A stretch of 64,000 nt of DNA from Glaciihabitans arcticus (GCF_004310685.1 NZ_SISG01000001.1:2294001-2358000), one strand, 5' to 3'. Shown: positions 1-8,610, numbered from the stretch's first letter. Program-made: numbers and translations. Notes: generated from the sequence alone by a model not told the origin.

Positions 1-360
1 GGCATCGTTCCGATCGTGGCGATGATCCGCGCGCACGCCGCGGCTGGCAGTAGGGCCCGGTTCGAGCTGCTCTACTCGGTGCGCACGCCGAGCGACGTGT
101 TCTTCGCGAGCGAGCTCGAGGGGCTCACCACGACCTACGGACGCACCACCGTCTATACCCGCGAAGTGCCGACTGGATGGCCCGTGCTCCCCGGTCGCGT
201 CACGCGCGAGGTTCTGGCCGAGCACACGATCCCCGCGTCCGAGAGGCCGAGCGTCTTCGTGTGCGGACCCACCGGATTCGTCGAAGCCATCGCGGACTGG
301 CTCGTGGAGCTCGGACACGACCCCGCCCGCGTCAAGACCGAGCGTTTCGGAGGAACCTGA
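1..360 (+). CDS. Ferredoxin/flavodoxin reductase-like NAD(P)-binding domain protein (5' truncated)
   Basis: The gene starts before the window; the reading frame is open from base 1. The first visible residues, GIVPIVAMIRAH, fit the GxxPxxxMLR helix after the glycine-rich loop of the NAD(P)-binding domain of ferredoxin-NADP reductase-type flavoproteins. Further on, SVFVCGPTGFVEA matches the conserved C-G-P-x-x-[FM] motif that contacts nicotinamide. Only the NAD(P) half is present, so any flavin or iron-sulfur domain cannot be judged. The stop overlaps the next start by one base (TGATG), so the two genes are probably co-translated. The following zinc-ribbon gene and the nearby moaD/moaA suggest this reductase serves a molybdopterin oxidoreductase encoded upstream (inference). 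Confidence 0.85.
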   Translation, partial: GIVPIVAMIRAHAAAGSRARFELLYSVRTPSDVFFASELEGLTTTYGRTTVYTREVPTGWPVLPGRVTREVLAEHTIPASERPSVFVCGPTGFVEAIADWLVELGHDPARVKTERFGGT

Positions 361-611
361 TGACTCATGTTGATGGCAACGTGCTCGCCGGCACCCTGTC
401 GGAGATCTTCGAGCAGGACATGACGACCGCTGCGGGCGAGTGCGCAGGCTGCGGCCACACCGCCGAGCTTGCGGTCGCTCTCGTCTACCTTAGCGGCGCG
501 GGCACCGTGGTGCGCTGCTCGACTTGCGGTGATGTGCTGTTCACCATCATCGACGTGGACGGCCACCCGCGCATCAACCTGAGCGGTGTCGCGCTGCTGC
601 GGATGCCCTAG
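360..611 (+). CDS. Small DUF6510-like zinc-ribbon protein
   Basis: An 83-residue protein whose ATG overlaps the stop of the reductase gene. It contains CAGC near residue 23 and CSTC near residue 51, a two-CxxC arrangement that could bind one zinc ion. The architecture and position next to a ferredoxin-reductase-like gene match DUF6510 proteins, which have no established biochemical role; the assignment is from memory of the family, not a search. It ends converging on moaD, whose stop codon overlaps by 4 bases. Confidence 0.75.
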   Translation: MTHVDGNVLAGTLSEIFEQDMTTAAGECAGCGHTAELAVALVYLSGAGTVVRCSTCGDVLFTIIDVDGHPRINLSGVALLRMP

Positions 612-847
612 CCTCCGGCGAAGGGCGGGAGCACGTCGACGCGGTGCCCGAGCGCACGGGCGTCATCCCGACTCACCACACCGTCGACGAGGAAGGATCC
701 GGAGGCGAGGACGCGCTGCATGGGCTCGCCGTACGCATCCTTCAGAATCGTTCGAAGCTCGCCGACCGTGGTCGCCGATAGCGTCTCCTCCTCGGTGCCG
801 GCGGCCTCTGCTGCAGCGGCGAAGTAGCGCACGAGAACCTCAGCCAC
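608..847 (-). CDS. moaD: MoaD/ThiS-family sulfur carrier, molybdopterin synthase small subunit
   Basis: A 79-residue ubiquitin-like protein ending in Gly-Gly (PPFAGG), the C-terminus that is adenylated and thiocarboxylated to donate sulfur for molybdopterin synthesis. The GTG start at 847 is chosen because it gives the usual MoaD length (about 80 residues) and overlaps the end of moaA by 8 bases; the longer in-frame reading runs into moaA. It is translated directly after moaA, which supports a molybdenum cofactor role over a thiamine role. No large subunit (MoaE) gene is visible in the window. Confidence 0.85.
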   Translation of the reverse strand: MAEVLVRYFAAAAEAAGTEEETLSATTVGELRTILKDAYGEPMQRVLASGSFLVDGVVSRDDARALGHRVDVLPPFAGG

Positions 848-1907
848 CGATCGCACCCATGCTGCGGATGGGCCGCACGAAGTCGGCGCGCTCCATGCCG
901 TGACCGGCCTGCTTGCCCCACATGGCGGCGCGCCACCAGTCGGCGATGGTCTCGTCGTCGGCACCGCCGCGCATCAGACCGCGCATGTCGGTCTCGTCGT
1001 CGCCGAACAGGCAGGAGCGCACGGTGCCCTCAGCGGTCAGGCGGGTGCGATCGCAGGCTGAGCAGAAGGAGCGAGTGACCGAGGCAATGATGCCGACTGT
1101 CTGCGGGCCACCGTTCACAAGCCACTCTTCGGCCGGGGCCGAGGGGTCTTCGCGGCTCGGAGAGCTCACATCGAAGCGAGCGCCGAGCACGTCGAGCAAC
1201 TCGGCCGCGTCCACCATGTTGTCGCGCGCCCAGGCTTCGTCGGCGTCGAGCGGCATCTGCTCGATGAAGCGCAAGCGGCAGTTGTTGGCGAGCGACCACT
1301 CGAGCAATTCGGCGGCACCGGCGAGGGTGTCGCGCATCAGCACGGCGTTGATCTTGAGGGGGGTGAGCCCGGCCTCCTGTGCGGCGCGGATGCCGAGGAA
1401 CACCGCGGGCAGCCGGTCGCGACGAGTGAGGCGCGCGTAGTGGTCGCGGTCGACGGTGTCGAGGGAGATATTGATACGCGTGAGGCCGGCGGCCACGAGC
1501 TCGTCGATGCGCTTGTCGAGGCCGATACCGTTCGTCGTCATCGAGATCGATGCGCCCTCGGCGACCGCGGAGCTCAGCCCGATGATCTCTGCGAGGTCGG
1601 CGCGCATCAGCGGTTCGCCGCCGGTGAAGCGCACGTCGGTGATGCCCAGGTCGCGCACGCCGATGCCCACGAGTCGGGCGATCTCGGGAGCGGTCAGCAG
1701 GTTCTCGCGCGGAATGTTCGGCAGCCCCGCCTCGGGCATGCAGTAGGTGCACCGCAGCGAGCACTTCTCGGTGATCGAGACCCGCAGGTCGTGGGCCGTT
1801 CGGCCGAACTGGTCGATCAGGCCGGGCGAATGCGGGCGCCCGAGAGCCTGCGGCCGGGCAGCGGGGTCACGCCTGGCGCTCGGGATCCCCAGCGAGAGAC
1901 GCGTCAT
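840..1907 (-). CDS. moaA: GTP 3',8-cyclase MoaA (molybdenum cofactor biosynthesis)
   Basis: A 355-residue radical SAM enzyme that converts GTP to 3',8-cyclo-GTP in the first step of Moco synthesis. The N-terminal CSLRCTYC near residue 45 (CX3CX2C) binds the radical-SAM [4Fe-4S] cluster, TGGEPL follows, and the C-terminal [13 protein letters not shown]...C binds the second cluster. The chain ends in Gly-Gly, required for MoaA activity. The ATG at 1907 was selected because the longer frame upstream lacks homology and overlaps the divergent gene. It is divergent from the membrane-protein gene starting at 1938, leaving only 30 bases for both promoters. Confidence 0.95.
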   Translation of the reverse strand: MTRLSLGIPSARRDPAARPQALGRPHSPGLIDQFGRTAHDLRVSITEKCSLRCTYCMPEAGLPNIPRENLLTAPEIARLVGIGVRDLGITDVRFTGGEPLMRADLAEIIGLSSAVAEGASISMTTNGIGLDKRIDELVAAGLTRINISLDTVDRDHYARLTRRDRLPAVFLGIRAAQEAGLTPLKINAVLMRDTLAGAAELLEWSLANNCRLRFIEQMPLDADEAWARDNMVDAAELLDVLGARFDVSSPSREDPSAPAEEWLVNGGPQTVGIIASVTRSFCSACDRTRLTAEGTVRSCLFGDDETDMRGLMRGGADDETIADWWRAAMWGKQAGHGMERADFVRPIRSMGAIGG

Positions 1908-1937
1908 CGCTTCACTGTACCTTGCTACCGTTGTGAC

Positions 1938-3089
1938 ATGACCGGCATGGAAGGCCCCCGGGCCGGTAACCGCAACATCGAGTCCTACGCGTTGATTGCT
2001 GGTGCGGGCGGTGCGGTCGTCGGATACGTCTCCGGATTCATCGCGTTCTCCGGCCAGCTCACCGGCCTCGGCGGATCCGGCTCGATCTCGGGCCTCGCGG
2101 CTGCGGTGTCCGCGATCGTCGGCGCCATCGCCTTCGTGTTGGGCTATATCCGCCAGTCGGCCGACGAGATCCGCTGGCGCCGCCGCTCGCTCTACCGTCG
2201 CGTCATCGATGTGCTCGGCCTGACCCTCACCGGCGTAGGCGTCGCGGTTCTGATGATCGGCTCGATCTTCCAGGTGCTGCAGCTCGCCTTCCGCGACCTC
2301 GTTCTCAACTCGCTCACCTCGAGCACCCTCGTCGCGGTCACCGCGGGGGTCACCGCGTATGCGCTGTTCCTCATCGCGAGCCAGATCTCCACCAAGACGC
2401 TCGCTTCTCTGCTGGCGCTCTTCCTCGTGGCGGGTGTGTTCGCGAGCATGCTGACCGCGGACGACGCCACCTGGTGGCAGCGCAATTTCAGCGCGCTCGG
2501 GATGGGCGGCAACGGCTCCGCCCAGGCCTTTAACCTCACGATCATCGTGGCCGGTTTCGCCATGATCACCCTTGCCGACTACCTCACGATGGACCTGCGG
2601 TCGAGGCCCGGCCCGCGAGGGATGAGGTTGCGCGGGGTGAGCGTCATCCGGATTCTGCTGATCATCATCGGCATCGCCCTGACCGGCGTCGGCCTGGTAC
2701 CCGTGGATGTGAGCGTGCTGGCCCACAACACGTTCTCCAGCACGGCGCTCGTCGGATTCGCCGTGCTGCTCGTGCTCGTACCGACGCTGCTCAAGGGTCT
2801 GCCGAAGGGTTTCGTCATCACGACGTTCGTGGTGATCGGGGTGATCGTGGTCGGCGGGGTGCTGTTCCTGATCGGGTACTACAACCTGACGGCGCTCGAG
2901 CTGGTCGCGGTGCTCGTGATCTTCGCCTGGCTCATTCTCTTCGCCCGCAATGCGACCGGCGGGCAGGGAGACGCGTGGGCTCCCGAACCGGCCGCCGCCC
3001 AGCGGGTTCAGCGGCGGCGCATCGGCGGAGTGCTGGTCGGGGCTCTCGCGGTAGGCGCGTTCCTGGCCGGGCGGCTCACTCGCCGCTGA
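1938..3089 (+). CDS. Polytopic membrane protein of unknown function
   Basis: A 383-residue, strongly hydrophobic protein with roughly ten predicted membrane segments, spaced regularly from residue 18 to residue 370. The C-terminus is basic (QRRRIGG...RLTRR) and likely cytoplasmic. No catalytic motif is recognised. Alternating paired helices with short loops suggest a small-molecule or ion-handling protein, but this is a guess. The ATG at 1938 follows moaA divergently. The stop is followed by the 57-base dyad repeat at 3104, which may act as its transcription end. Confidence 0.75.
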   Translation: MTGMEGPRAGNRNIESYALIAGAGGAVVGYVSGFIAFSGQLTGLGGSGSISGLAAAVSAIVGAIAFVLGYIRQSADEIRWRRRSLYRRVIDVLGLTLTGVGVAVLMIGSIFQVLQLAFRDLVLNSLTSSTLVAVTAGVTAYALFLIASQISTKTLASLLALFLVAGVFASMLTADDATWWQRNFSALGMGGNGSAQAFNLTIIVAGFAMITLADYLTMDLRSRPGPRGMRLRGVSVIRILLIIIGIALTGVGLVPVDVSVLAHNTFSSTALVGFAVLLVLVPTLLKGLPKGFVITTFVVIGVIVVGGVLFLIGYYNLTALELVAVLVIFAWLILFARNATGGQGDAWAPEPAAAQRVQRRRIGGVLVGALAVGAFLAGRLTRR

Positions 3090-3103
3090 TAGCCGGACGG
3101 AAA

Positions 3104-3160
3104 CTCAGGAGCACAGCGCCCAGCACTGGATAGTCCGGTCCTGGCCCGTCTGCTCCTGAG
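3104..3160 (+). repeat. 57-base dyad element, copy 1 (CTCAGGAG...CTCCTGAG)
   Basis: An intergenic element bounded by CTCAGGAG and its reverse complement CTCCTGAG; with flanking bases the stem is a perfect 13 bp (3101-3113 with 3151-3163). The interior holds ACTGGATAGT at 3125-3134 and TGGCCC at 3142-3147. A second copy of the same 57-base length with the same internal blocks lies at 61880-61936. The base-paired ends with variable but length-conserved spacers suggest a structured RNA or a mobile palindromic element, not a simple terminator. Confidence 0.8.
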
Positions 3161-3194
3161 TTTCGGCACGAGGGAGCGCGTCTAGCATTGAGCC

Positions 3195-4349
3195 ATGCAC
3201 AACGAGAATATTCGACCGGAGAGTGTTGTCGCCCAAGCGCTCGGCTGGATCGATGAGACCACCCGCGCCATCAACCCGCCGATCCACGTGTCGAGCACGT
3301 TCCTGCGCGACGAGGACAACCAGTACCGCTCGGGGCGCGTCTACATGCGCGACCAGAACCCGGCGTTCGACCAGGCCGAAGCCGTGATCACGAACCTCGA
3401 GTCCGGGCACGAGACACTGCTGTTCGCGAGCGGAATGGCCGCCGCAACCGCCGTCTTCCAAGGGCTGCGACCCGGCGACCACGTGCTCGCGCCGGAGGTC
3501 ATGTACTGGAGCCTGCGCAACTGGCTGATGGGCTTCGCCACCGGTTGGGGCCTCGACGTCGAACTGATCGACATGACTGACCCATCCGCGGTGCAGGCCG
3601 CAATAAGGCCCGGGATGACCAAGCTCGTGTGGGTGGAGACGCCTGCCAATCCCCTCTGGACGATCACCGACATCGCCGAGACGGCCGAGATCGCGCACGC
3701 GGCCGGCGCCCTGCTCGCCGTGGACTCGACGACCGCGACCCCCGTGCTCACGAAGCCGCTCGAGCTGGGCGCCGACCTCGTGATGCACTCCGCGACCAAG
3801 TACCTGAACGGCCACTCCGACCTGACCGCCGGCACCGTGACAACTCGCGGTGACAACGAGCACTGGCAGCGCGTGCGCGCCGTGCGTGCTCAGGGGGGCG
3901 GCACGCTCGGCTCGTTCGAGTCCTGGCTGCTTGTGCGCGGGCTGCGCACCCTCTACCTGCGCGTGCGCGCCGCGAGTTCGGCAGCGCTGGCCATCGCCGA
4001 GCACTTCGACGGGCATCCTCTCGTCGCAGAGGTTCTCTACCCCGGCCTGCCGAGCAGCCACGGCCACGAGATCGCCAAGCGCCAGATGACCGGCGGCTTC
4101 GGCGGGATGCTGGCGATCCGCGCGACCGGAGGCGAGGACGCGGCCATCGCCGTCGCCGCGCATACCAAGCTCTGGAAACGCGCCACCTCGCTCGGCGGGG
4201 TCGAGAGCCTCATCGAGCACCGCGCGAGCGTCGAGGGTGTCGGCAGCCCGGTGCCTCTCGACCTGCTGCGCCTCTCCGCCGGCATCGAGCACGTCGACGA
4301 CCTCATCGCCGACCTCGAGCAGGCACTCGCGAAGGCCCACGAGCAGTAA
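3195..4349 (+). CDS. Cystathionine gamma-synthase family PLP-dependent enzyme
   Basis: A 384-residue Cys/Met-metabolism PLP enzyme of normal length. The PLP-binding lysine lies in SATKYLNGHSD near residue 200, with the conserved aspartate in AVDSTTATP about 23 residues before it; FASGMAAATA near residue 76 is the phosphate-binding region. Family members catalyse gamma-replacement or beta/gamma-elimination on cysteine, cystathionine or methionine substrates; which reaction applies cannot be told. The stop overlaps the next start by one base (TAATG), linking it to the luciferase-like gene. Confidence 0.9.
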   Translation: MHNENIRPESVVAQALGWIDETTRAINPPIHVSSTFLRDEDNQYRSGRVYMRDQNPAFDQAEAVITNLESGHETLLFASGMAAATAVFQGLRPGDHVLAPEVMYWSLRNWLMGFATGWGLDVELIDMTDPSAVQAAIRPGMTKLVWVETPANPLWTITDIAETAEIAHAAGALLAVDSTTATPVLTKPLELGADLVMHSATKYLNGHSDLTAGTVTTRGDNEHWQRVRAVRAQGGGTLGSFESWLLVRGLRTLYLRVRAASSAALAIAEHFDGHPLVAEVLYPGLPSSHGHEIAKRQMTGGFGGMLAIRATGGEDAAIAVAAHTKLWKRATSLGGVESLIEHRASVEGVGSPVPLDLLRLSAGIEHVDDLIADLEQALAKAHEQ

Positions 4350-5215
4350 TGCGCCACGGAATCGTCATCCTCCCGCAGGACCTCTGGCCGGAGGCCCGTC
4401 GCAAGTGGATGCTCGCCGAGGAGCTCGGCTTCGATCACGCGTGGACCTACGACCACTTGTCGTGGCGCTCACTCGCCGATGAACCGTGGGGCGCGACGAT
4501 TCCGACGCTGACTGCAGCGGCAACAGTGACATCCACGATCAAGCTCGGCACCTTCGTGGCCTCGCCTAACTTCCGTCATCCCGTGCCCTTCGCCAAGGAC
4601 CTTGCGACTCTGGATGACGTTGCCGCCGGCCGCGTCCTCCTCGGTGTGGGCTCGGGCGGCACGGGCTTCGATGCGTTCGTGCTCGGCCAGACCGAGCTGA
4701 GCCCGCGCCAGCGGCACGAGCGCTTCACCGAGTTCGTCGAAAGCCTCGACACCCTGCTGCGCTTCGAGACCGACGGCGCGATCTCCTTCGACGGCCAGTG
4801 GTTCACGGCGGTGAACGCGCGGATGGTCGGCGCCCCCGCCCAGTCACCGCGCGTGCCGTTCGTACTAGCGGCCAACGGCCCGAAGGGGCTCGCGCTCGTC
4901 GCAAAGCACGCGCAGGGGTGGGTCACCACCGGACCGGACGGTGTGCACGGCGACGAGTGGTGGAGCGCCGTCGCCGGGCTCGCGGGTCGCCTGGACGATG
5001 CGGCGGAGGCCGTGGGGCGGCATCCCGGATCGATCGATCGATATCTGGCGCTCGACATGAACGGCGTCTTCTCGCTCTCGAGTGTCGCCGCCTTCGAAGA
5101 CCAGAGCGCGCGGGCCGCCGAACTCGGCTTCACCGACGTCATCTCGCACTGGCCCCGGCCGGACGGCATCTACGCGGGTTCGGAAGACGTGCTGCTTGAA
5201 GCGATGCGCCGCTAG
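4349..5215 (+). CDS. Luciferase-like monooxygenase family (LLM) flavin/F420-dependent oxidoreductase
   Basis: A 288-residue (alpha/beta)8-barrel protein. GIVILPQDLWPEARRKWMLAEELGFDHAWTYDH is the typical first strand-helix of the family (W near residue 30, DH at 34-35), and GVGSGGTGFDAF is the loop binding cofactor phosphate. The family includes FMN- and F420-dependent enzymes; the sequence does not settle which. It begins on the stop of the PLP enzyme and ends overlapping the convergent TetR gene by 4 bases. Confidence 0.85.
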   Translation: MRHGIVILPQDLWPEARRKWMLAEELGFDHAWTYDHLSWRSLADEPWGATIPTLTAAATVTSTIKLGTFVASPNFRHPVPFAKDLATLDDVAAGRVLLGVGSGGTGFDAFVLGQTELSPRQRHERFTEFVESLDTLLRFETDGAISFDGQWFTAVNARMVGAPAQSPRVPFVLAANGPKGLALVAKHAQGWVTTGPDGVHGDEWWSAVAGLAGRLDDAAEAVGRHPGSIDRYLALDMNGVFSLSSVAAFEDQSARAAELGFTDVISHWPRPDGIYAGSEDVLLEAMRR

Positions 5216-5832
5216 GCCTTCAGTCGCGCGAGCGAACGGACCACGGCGCGGTCGGTCTCGGCCGGCCAGTCGAACAGCGGAGCGGTGACGAGTAATTGGG
5301 CGAGTCCGTGCAGGCCCGCCCACAGGGCCGCGGCGTCGCGCCGAGGGTCAGTGCTGCTCGACGTTCCGTCGTCGACGCAGGCCTGGATCGCGGCGACCAG
5401 CAGGCGGAACGCATTCATGCCCATCTCGCGGAAGTGCGCGTCCTCGCCGGGGTGCAACTCGAGCGCGGCAGCCGCGTTCCACACCCCGCCGAACATCACG
5501 CGGTAGATGTGCGGGCGATCGCGGGCGAAGTCGAGGTAGCCGTCGCTGATCGCCCAGAGCCGGGCGACGGGATCAGTGTGCCGATCGCGCTTCTGCACGA
5601 GCGCGTCGACCAATTCGTCAAAAGCATCATCGGCGACCGCAGACATCACCGCATCGACGTCGGGGAAGTGCCGGTAGATGGAGGGCGCGGAGATGCCCGC
5701 GCGTCGCGCGATCGAGCGCAGCGTCGCCGTCTCGCCGTCCGCGAGCAGGGCCTGCGTCGCGGCAACGATCTCGAGCCGCAGTCGTGCGCCTTCACCTCGC
5801 GCGTTGCGCTGTCGCTCGCCGGTGGTCACCAT
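5212..5832 (-). CDS. TetR/AcrR family transcriptional regulator
   Basis: A 206-residue regulator. The N-terminal helix-turn-helix spans about residues 32-60 (TLRSIARRAGISAPSIYRHF), followed by an alpha-helical ligand-binding domain (YLDFARDRPHIYRVMFG). It lies 39 bases downstream of the oxidoreductase on the same strand and is therefore probably the last gene of the three-gene unit 7229-5212. The paired inverted sites at 7245-7298 in front of the first gene are the likely operator, which would make the operon autoregulated (inference). Confidence 0.9.
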   Translation of the reverse strand: MVTTGERQRNARGEGARLRLEIVAATQALLADGETATLRSIARRAGISAPSIYRHFPDVDAVMSAVADDAFDELVDALVQKRDRHTDPVARLWAISDGYLDFARDRPHIYRVMFGGVWNAAAALELHPGEDAHFREMGMNAFRLLVAAIQACVDDGTSSSTDPRRDAAALWAGLHGLAQLLVTAPLFDWPAETDRAVVRSLARLKA

Positions 5833-5871
5833 GGTCTTGAGGTTACAGCCGTTTCCCTTGCGCGGCCGCGC

Positions 5872-6888
5872 TCACTCATCGGCGACCACCACGACCTTGC
5901 CCGCGACGGTGCGAGACTCGGCGAGCTCGACCGCCCGAACGATCTGCGACAGCGGGATGCGTGCGGCCACCTGCGGACGCACCGCGCCGACGGCGACCAG
6001 CCGCAGCAGGTTGCCGAGCGCATCCTGCTGCCTCGCAATGTAGGTCTCGCGACGACGTCGGCCCGCCCAGAAGTCGTAGAGGGATGCGTGCCGCCCGTTG
6101 GGCAGTGTGTTCCACAGAACGACCCGCGCGAAGGCCTGCAGCATCGGCAGCTGCGCGCTGCCGGTGCCGTGCATCGTGGACGCGCTGCCGTAGGAAACGA
6201 GCGTGCCGCCGCGCCGCAGCAATCGCCATGACTCCACCAGCCCCGGCCCACCGACGTGGTCGAACACAGCGTCGACGCCGTCGGGCGCCAGACTCTGGAT
6301 GACGCTGTACAGCTCGGGGTCCCGGTAGTCGACGACCTCCGCACCGAGCGAGCGCACGAGCTCGTGGTGGGCGGGCGACGCAGTGCCGATGACGCGCAGC
6401 CCGGCAGTCACAGCCAGCTGCACGAGCAGGTTGCCCACCCCGCCGTTGGCGCCGAGCACCACGACCGTTCCGCCGGCCGCCACCCGGGCGGAGGTGTGCA
6501 GCATCTGCCACGCGGTGATGCCGTTCACGATCAGGGTCTCCACCTCGGCGGCGTCCGCGTCGGCGGGCACGGGCAGCAGGTCGCTCACCGGCACGTTCAC
6601 GAGACTCGACCAGCCGCCGGTCTTGGTGACGACGGCGAAGCGCTGGCCGAGCAGGTCTTCAGCACCGGCGACCACCGTGCCGACCAGGTCGTATCCGCCG
6701 ACGAAGGGAAAGGCCGGCTGGTCGTAGTACCGACCGCGGCGCATCTGCTGTTCAGCGAAGGAGACACCGGTCGCCTCCATGCGCAGGGTGACCTGGTCAG
6801 GACCGGGAGGGGTGAGGGTGCGCTCGCGCAACTCGAACTCCGACGGTTCCACAATGGCCGGGATGACGACCTCCAACACGCCGGTCAC
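5872..6888 (-). CDS. Zinc-free medium-chain dehydrogenase/quinone oxidoreductase
   Basis: A 338-residue MDR-family NAD(P)H-dependent reductase. The nucleotide-binding signature VVVLGANGGVGNLLVQLA (about residues 142-159) and the later VFDHVGGPGL are typical of quinone oxidoreductase/enoyl-reductase members. The zinc ligands of alcohol dehydrogenases are not seen. The GTG start at 6888 overlaps the stop of the upstream membrane gene by 4 bases (GTGA); the longer frame reading upstream has no family similarity. Likely co-regulated with TetR at 5212. Confidence 0.88.
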   Translation of the reverse strand: MTGVLEVVIPAIVEPSEFELRERTLTPPGPDQVTLRMEATGVSFAEQQMRRGRYYDQPAFPFVGGYDLVGTVVAGAEDLLGQRFAVVTKTGGWSSLVNVPVSDLLPVPADADAAEVETLIVNGITAWQMLHTSARVAAGGTVVVLGANGGVGNLLVQLAVTAGLRVIGTASPAHHELVRSLGAEVVDYRDPELYSVIQSLAPDGVDAVFDHVGGPGLVESWRLLRRGGTLVSYGSASTMHGTGSAQLPMLQAFARVVLWNTLPNGRHASLYDFWAGRRRRETYIARQQDALGNLLRLVAVGAVRPQVAARIPLSQIVRAVELAESRTVAGKVVVVADE

Positions 6889-7229
6889 TTGCGGCGTCCG
6901 ATGTACAGGCGAGCCAGCAGCGCGGCGGCCGAGACGACGATGAGCACGAGGAATACCGGGTGCATGTCCTTCGTGAGGCTGCCGGCGGGGTCGGGGCGCA
7001 CGTTCAAAATGACGAGCGGGATCGAGTAGAGCGCCGCGACCGCGGTGGTCCACCAGCGGAGGTAGCGCGCCCGCTGGTCGGTGAAGCTCCCGATCAGGGC
7101 GACAAGCACGGGAAGCAGCGCGATCATCGCGAAGCCGCTGAGCAGTAGGACCGGAATGGCCCAGGCCGCGATCTGGATGAACAGCGGCGCGCGAACCGAG
7201 GTATCGCGGGAGATGGTTGAGGTGGTCAT
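6885..7229 (-). CDS. Small membrane protein (3 TM), first gene of TetR operon
   Basis: A 114-residue protein with three hydrophobic segments (about residues 18-48, 60-78 and 92-108) and a basic tail GRRK. The start at 7229 is preceded by a good ribosome site (AGGAG, 6 bases upstream). It overlaps the quinone oxidoreductase start by 4 bases. No known family is recognised; it is probably a membrane partner or anchor co-expressed with the reductase under TetR control. Confidence 0.75.
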   Translation of the reverse strand: MTTSTISRDTSVRAPLFIQIAAWAIPVLLLSGFAMIALLPVLVALIGSFTDQRARYLRWWTTAVAALYSIPLVILNVRPDPAGSLTKDMHPVFLVLIVVSAAALLARLYIGRRK

Positions 7230-7244
7230 GGGAAGCTCCTTAGG

Positions 7245-7298
7245 TTTACAAGTGTTTGCTTACACCTCGAAGCTACAGCATAAGTAAACGCTTGTAAA
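7245..7298. promoter_or_regulatory. Paired inverted TetR-type operator sites
   Basis: Two copies of TTTACAAG[C/T]GTTT[A/G]CTT lie in opposite orientation at 7245-7261 and 7282-7298 (the latter read on the minus strand). They differ at two positions over 17 bases, and each contains an AAG...CTT half-dyad. They sit just upstream of the minus-strand operon 7229-5212, whose last gene is a TetR regulator, so they are the best candidate operator. Confidence 0.7.
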
Positions 7299-7332
7299 GT
7301 CATCGGCGGAACTTCGGTCGTAAGGTGAGGCC

Positions 7333-7602
7333 ATGGTTCACATCGCCGACGACGAGGATCCCTACGGCCTGCCGGGCTTCCCCGGCGAAGAGGACCTGGT
7401 CGGCTGGGTCGACCACTCCGAGATCCAGCTGCGCAACATCCGAGTCTTCACGCGCGGGCACCTGACGGTGACGCTGATCCAGCACCCCGGACTCTGGGAC
7501 CTGATCTTCAGCGACGGTACGGGGCACGTCGAGTTCGACATCCCGCAGACCGAGGAGATCGCGGCGGCGATGCACGCGATCGCCGCGCGCACTGACGACT
7601 GA
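7333..7602 (+). CDS. Small protein of unknown function
   Basis: An 89-residue acidic soluble protein (MVHIADDEDPYGLPGF start). It has alternating strand-like segments (IRVFTRGHLTVTLIQ, LWDLIFSDGTGHVEFDI) and a C-terminal helix (TEEIAAAMHAIAARTD). No membrane segment, cysteine pair or known motif is visible. It is divergent from the TetR operon, so the 7245-7298 sites could also affect it. Confidence 0.65.
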   Translation: MVHIADDEDPYGLPGFPGEEDLVGWVDHSEIQLRNIRVFTRGHLTVTLIQHPGLWDLIFSDGTGHVEFDIPQTEEIAAAMHAIAARTDD

Positions 7603-7640
7603 AATTGTGGCAGTTCTCGACTCACGGCCATATCAGCGCG

Positions 7641-7668
7641 GTCGGAAATTTTATCCGACGTTTGTCGG
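7641..7668. promoter_or_regulatory. Overlapping dyads upstream of SDR gene, possible operator
   Basis: Two interlocking dyads: GTCGGA (7641-7646) with TCCGAC (7654-7659), and CCGAC-GTTT-GTCGG (7655-7668). They share an arm, so the three GTCGG/CCGAC half-sites could bind one regulator in alternative registers. They lie 70-100 bases before the SDR start at 7739. The cognate regulator is not identifiable. Confidence 0.4.
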
Positions 7669-7738
7669 TTATTCGATGTGAACGCATGTAGATTTGGTGC
7701 GTAATTCCATCAATCGAATAAGTAAGGAAGTGGTCGTT

Positions 7739-8491
7739 GTGGCCAGGTTCGACAGCAGGGTAGCCATCGTCACCGGCGGCGGCAGCGGAATCGGCGCGGA
7801 GATCTCGCGGGAGCTCGCAGCCGAGGGAGCATCGGTCGTCATCACCGACATCAAGGTCGAGGCGGCGCAGAGCGTCGTCGACGAGATTGTCGCCGCGGGC
7901 GGCAAGGCTGCCGCTTTCGCCCAGAACACCGCCCAGTGGGAGGACTCCGAAGCGGCCGTCGCCTTCGCGACCGAGACCTTCGGCGGCCTGCACCTCGCCG
8001 TCAACAACGCCGGCATCGGCGCCGCACCGCAGACGATCGGCGACTACGACATCGCCGCCTGGGACCGCGTACGCGCCGTCGACCTCGACGGTGTCTTCTA
8101 CGGCCTCAAGTTCCAGCTGCCCGCGATCGTCGCCGCCGGCGGTGGAGCCGTCGTCAACATGGCCTCGGTTCTCGGCTCGGTCGGCATCGCGCAGAACGCC
8201 GCATACGTCACCAGCAAGCACGCCCTCATCGGCCTCACCAAGGTTGCAGCTCTCGAATACACCGCGCTCGGTGTGCGAACGAATGCGGTCGGCCCCGGCT
8301 TCATCGACACTCCCCTCGTTCGGTCCAGCCTGTCGGCGGAAGCACTCACCGCCCTCGAAGGCGAGCATGCCTCGCGCCGCCTGGGTACCGACAAGGAGGT
8401 CGCCGCACTGACGCTGTTCCTGCTGAGCGACGCGGCATCCTTCATCTCCGGTAGCTACCACCTCGTCGACGGCGGTTACTCCGCGCACTAG
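7739..8491 (+). CDS. Short-chain dehydrogenase/reductase (SDR), classical type
   Basis: A 250-residue NAD(P)-dependent oxidoreductase. TGGGSGIG near residue 12 is the Rossmann glycine motif, NNAG near 88 stabilises the core, and Ser about 140, YVTSK about 154-158 form the catalytic set. The C-terminal ISGSYHLVDGG fits 3-oxoacyl-ACP reductase/alcohol dehydrogenase-like members. The GTG at 7739 has AAGGAAG 8 bases upstream, better than the in-frame start at 7694. Substrate unknown. It ends at a strong terminator. Confidence 0.88.
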   Translation: MARFDSRVAIVTGGGSGIGAEISRELAAEGASVVITDIKVEAAQSVVDEIVAAGGKAAAFAQNTAQWEDSEAAVAFATETFGGLHLAVNNAGIGAAPQTIGDYDIAAWDRVRAVDLDGVFYGLKFQLPAIVAAGGGAVVNMASVLGSVGIAQNAAYVTSKHALIGLTKVAALEYTALGVRTNAVGPGFIDTPLVRSSLSAEALTALEGEHASRRLGTDKEVAALTLFLLSDAASFISGSYHLVDGGYSAH

Positions 8492-8504
8492 TCGCAATTC
8501 GACG

Positions 8505-8536
8505 AAGCCCCGCGGTTCTCCAGAACCGCGGGGCTT
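8505..8536 (+). terminator. Rho-independent terminator after SDR gene
   Basis: A perfect 15-bp stem AAGCCCCGCGGTTCT / AGAACCGCGGGGCTT with a two-base centre (effectively a tetraloop with one fewer pair). It ends in a short T-containing tail. It lies 13 bases after the SDR stop and before the MFS gene. Confidence 0.8.
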
Positions 8537-8610
8537 CTGCGTTGCCGAACGGCCTCACGTTAGGCTCGGCTATTCGCCGAACAGGGCGACCTCGACGACG
8601 GAAGCCGCAC

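Noticed and set aside
1908-1937. Search for a molybdenum-cofactor riboswitch before moaA
   Set aside because: Only 30 bases separate moaA from the divergent gene, too short for that RNA.
840-2726. A 628-residue reading frame covering moaA plus a long charged N-terminus
   Set aside because: Only residues after 1907 match MoaA; the upstream part is antisense to the membrane-protein gene starting at 1938 and has shadow-frame composition.
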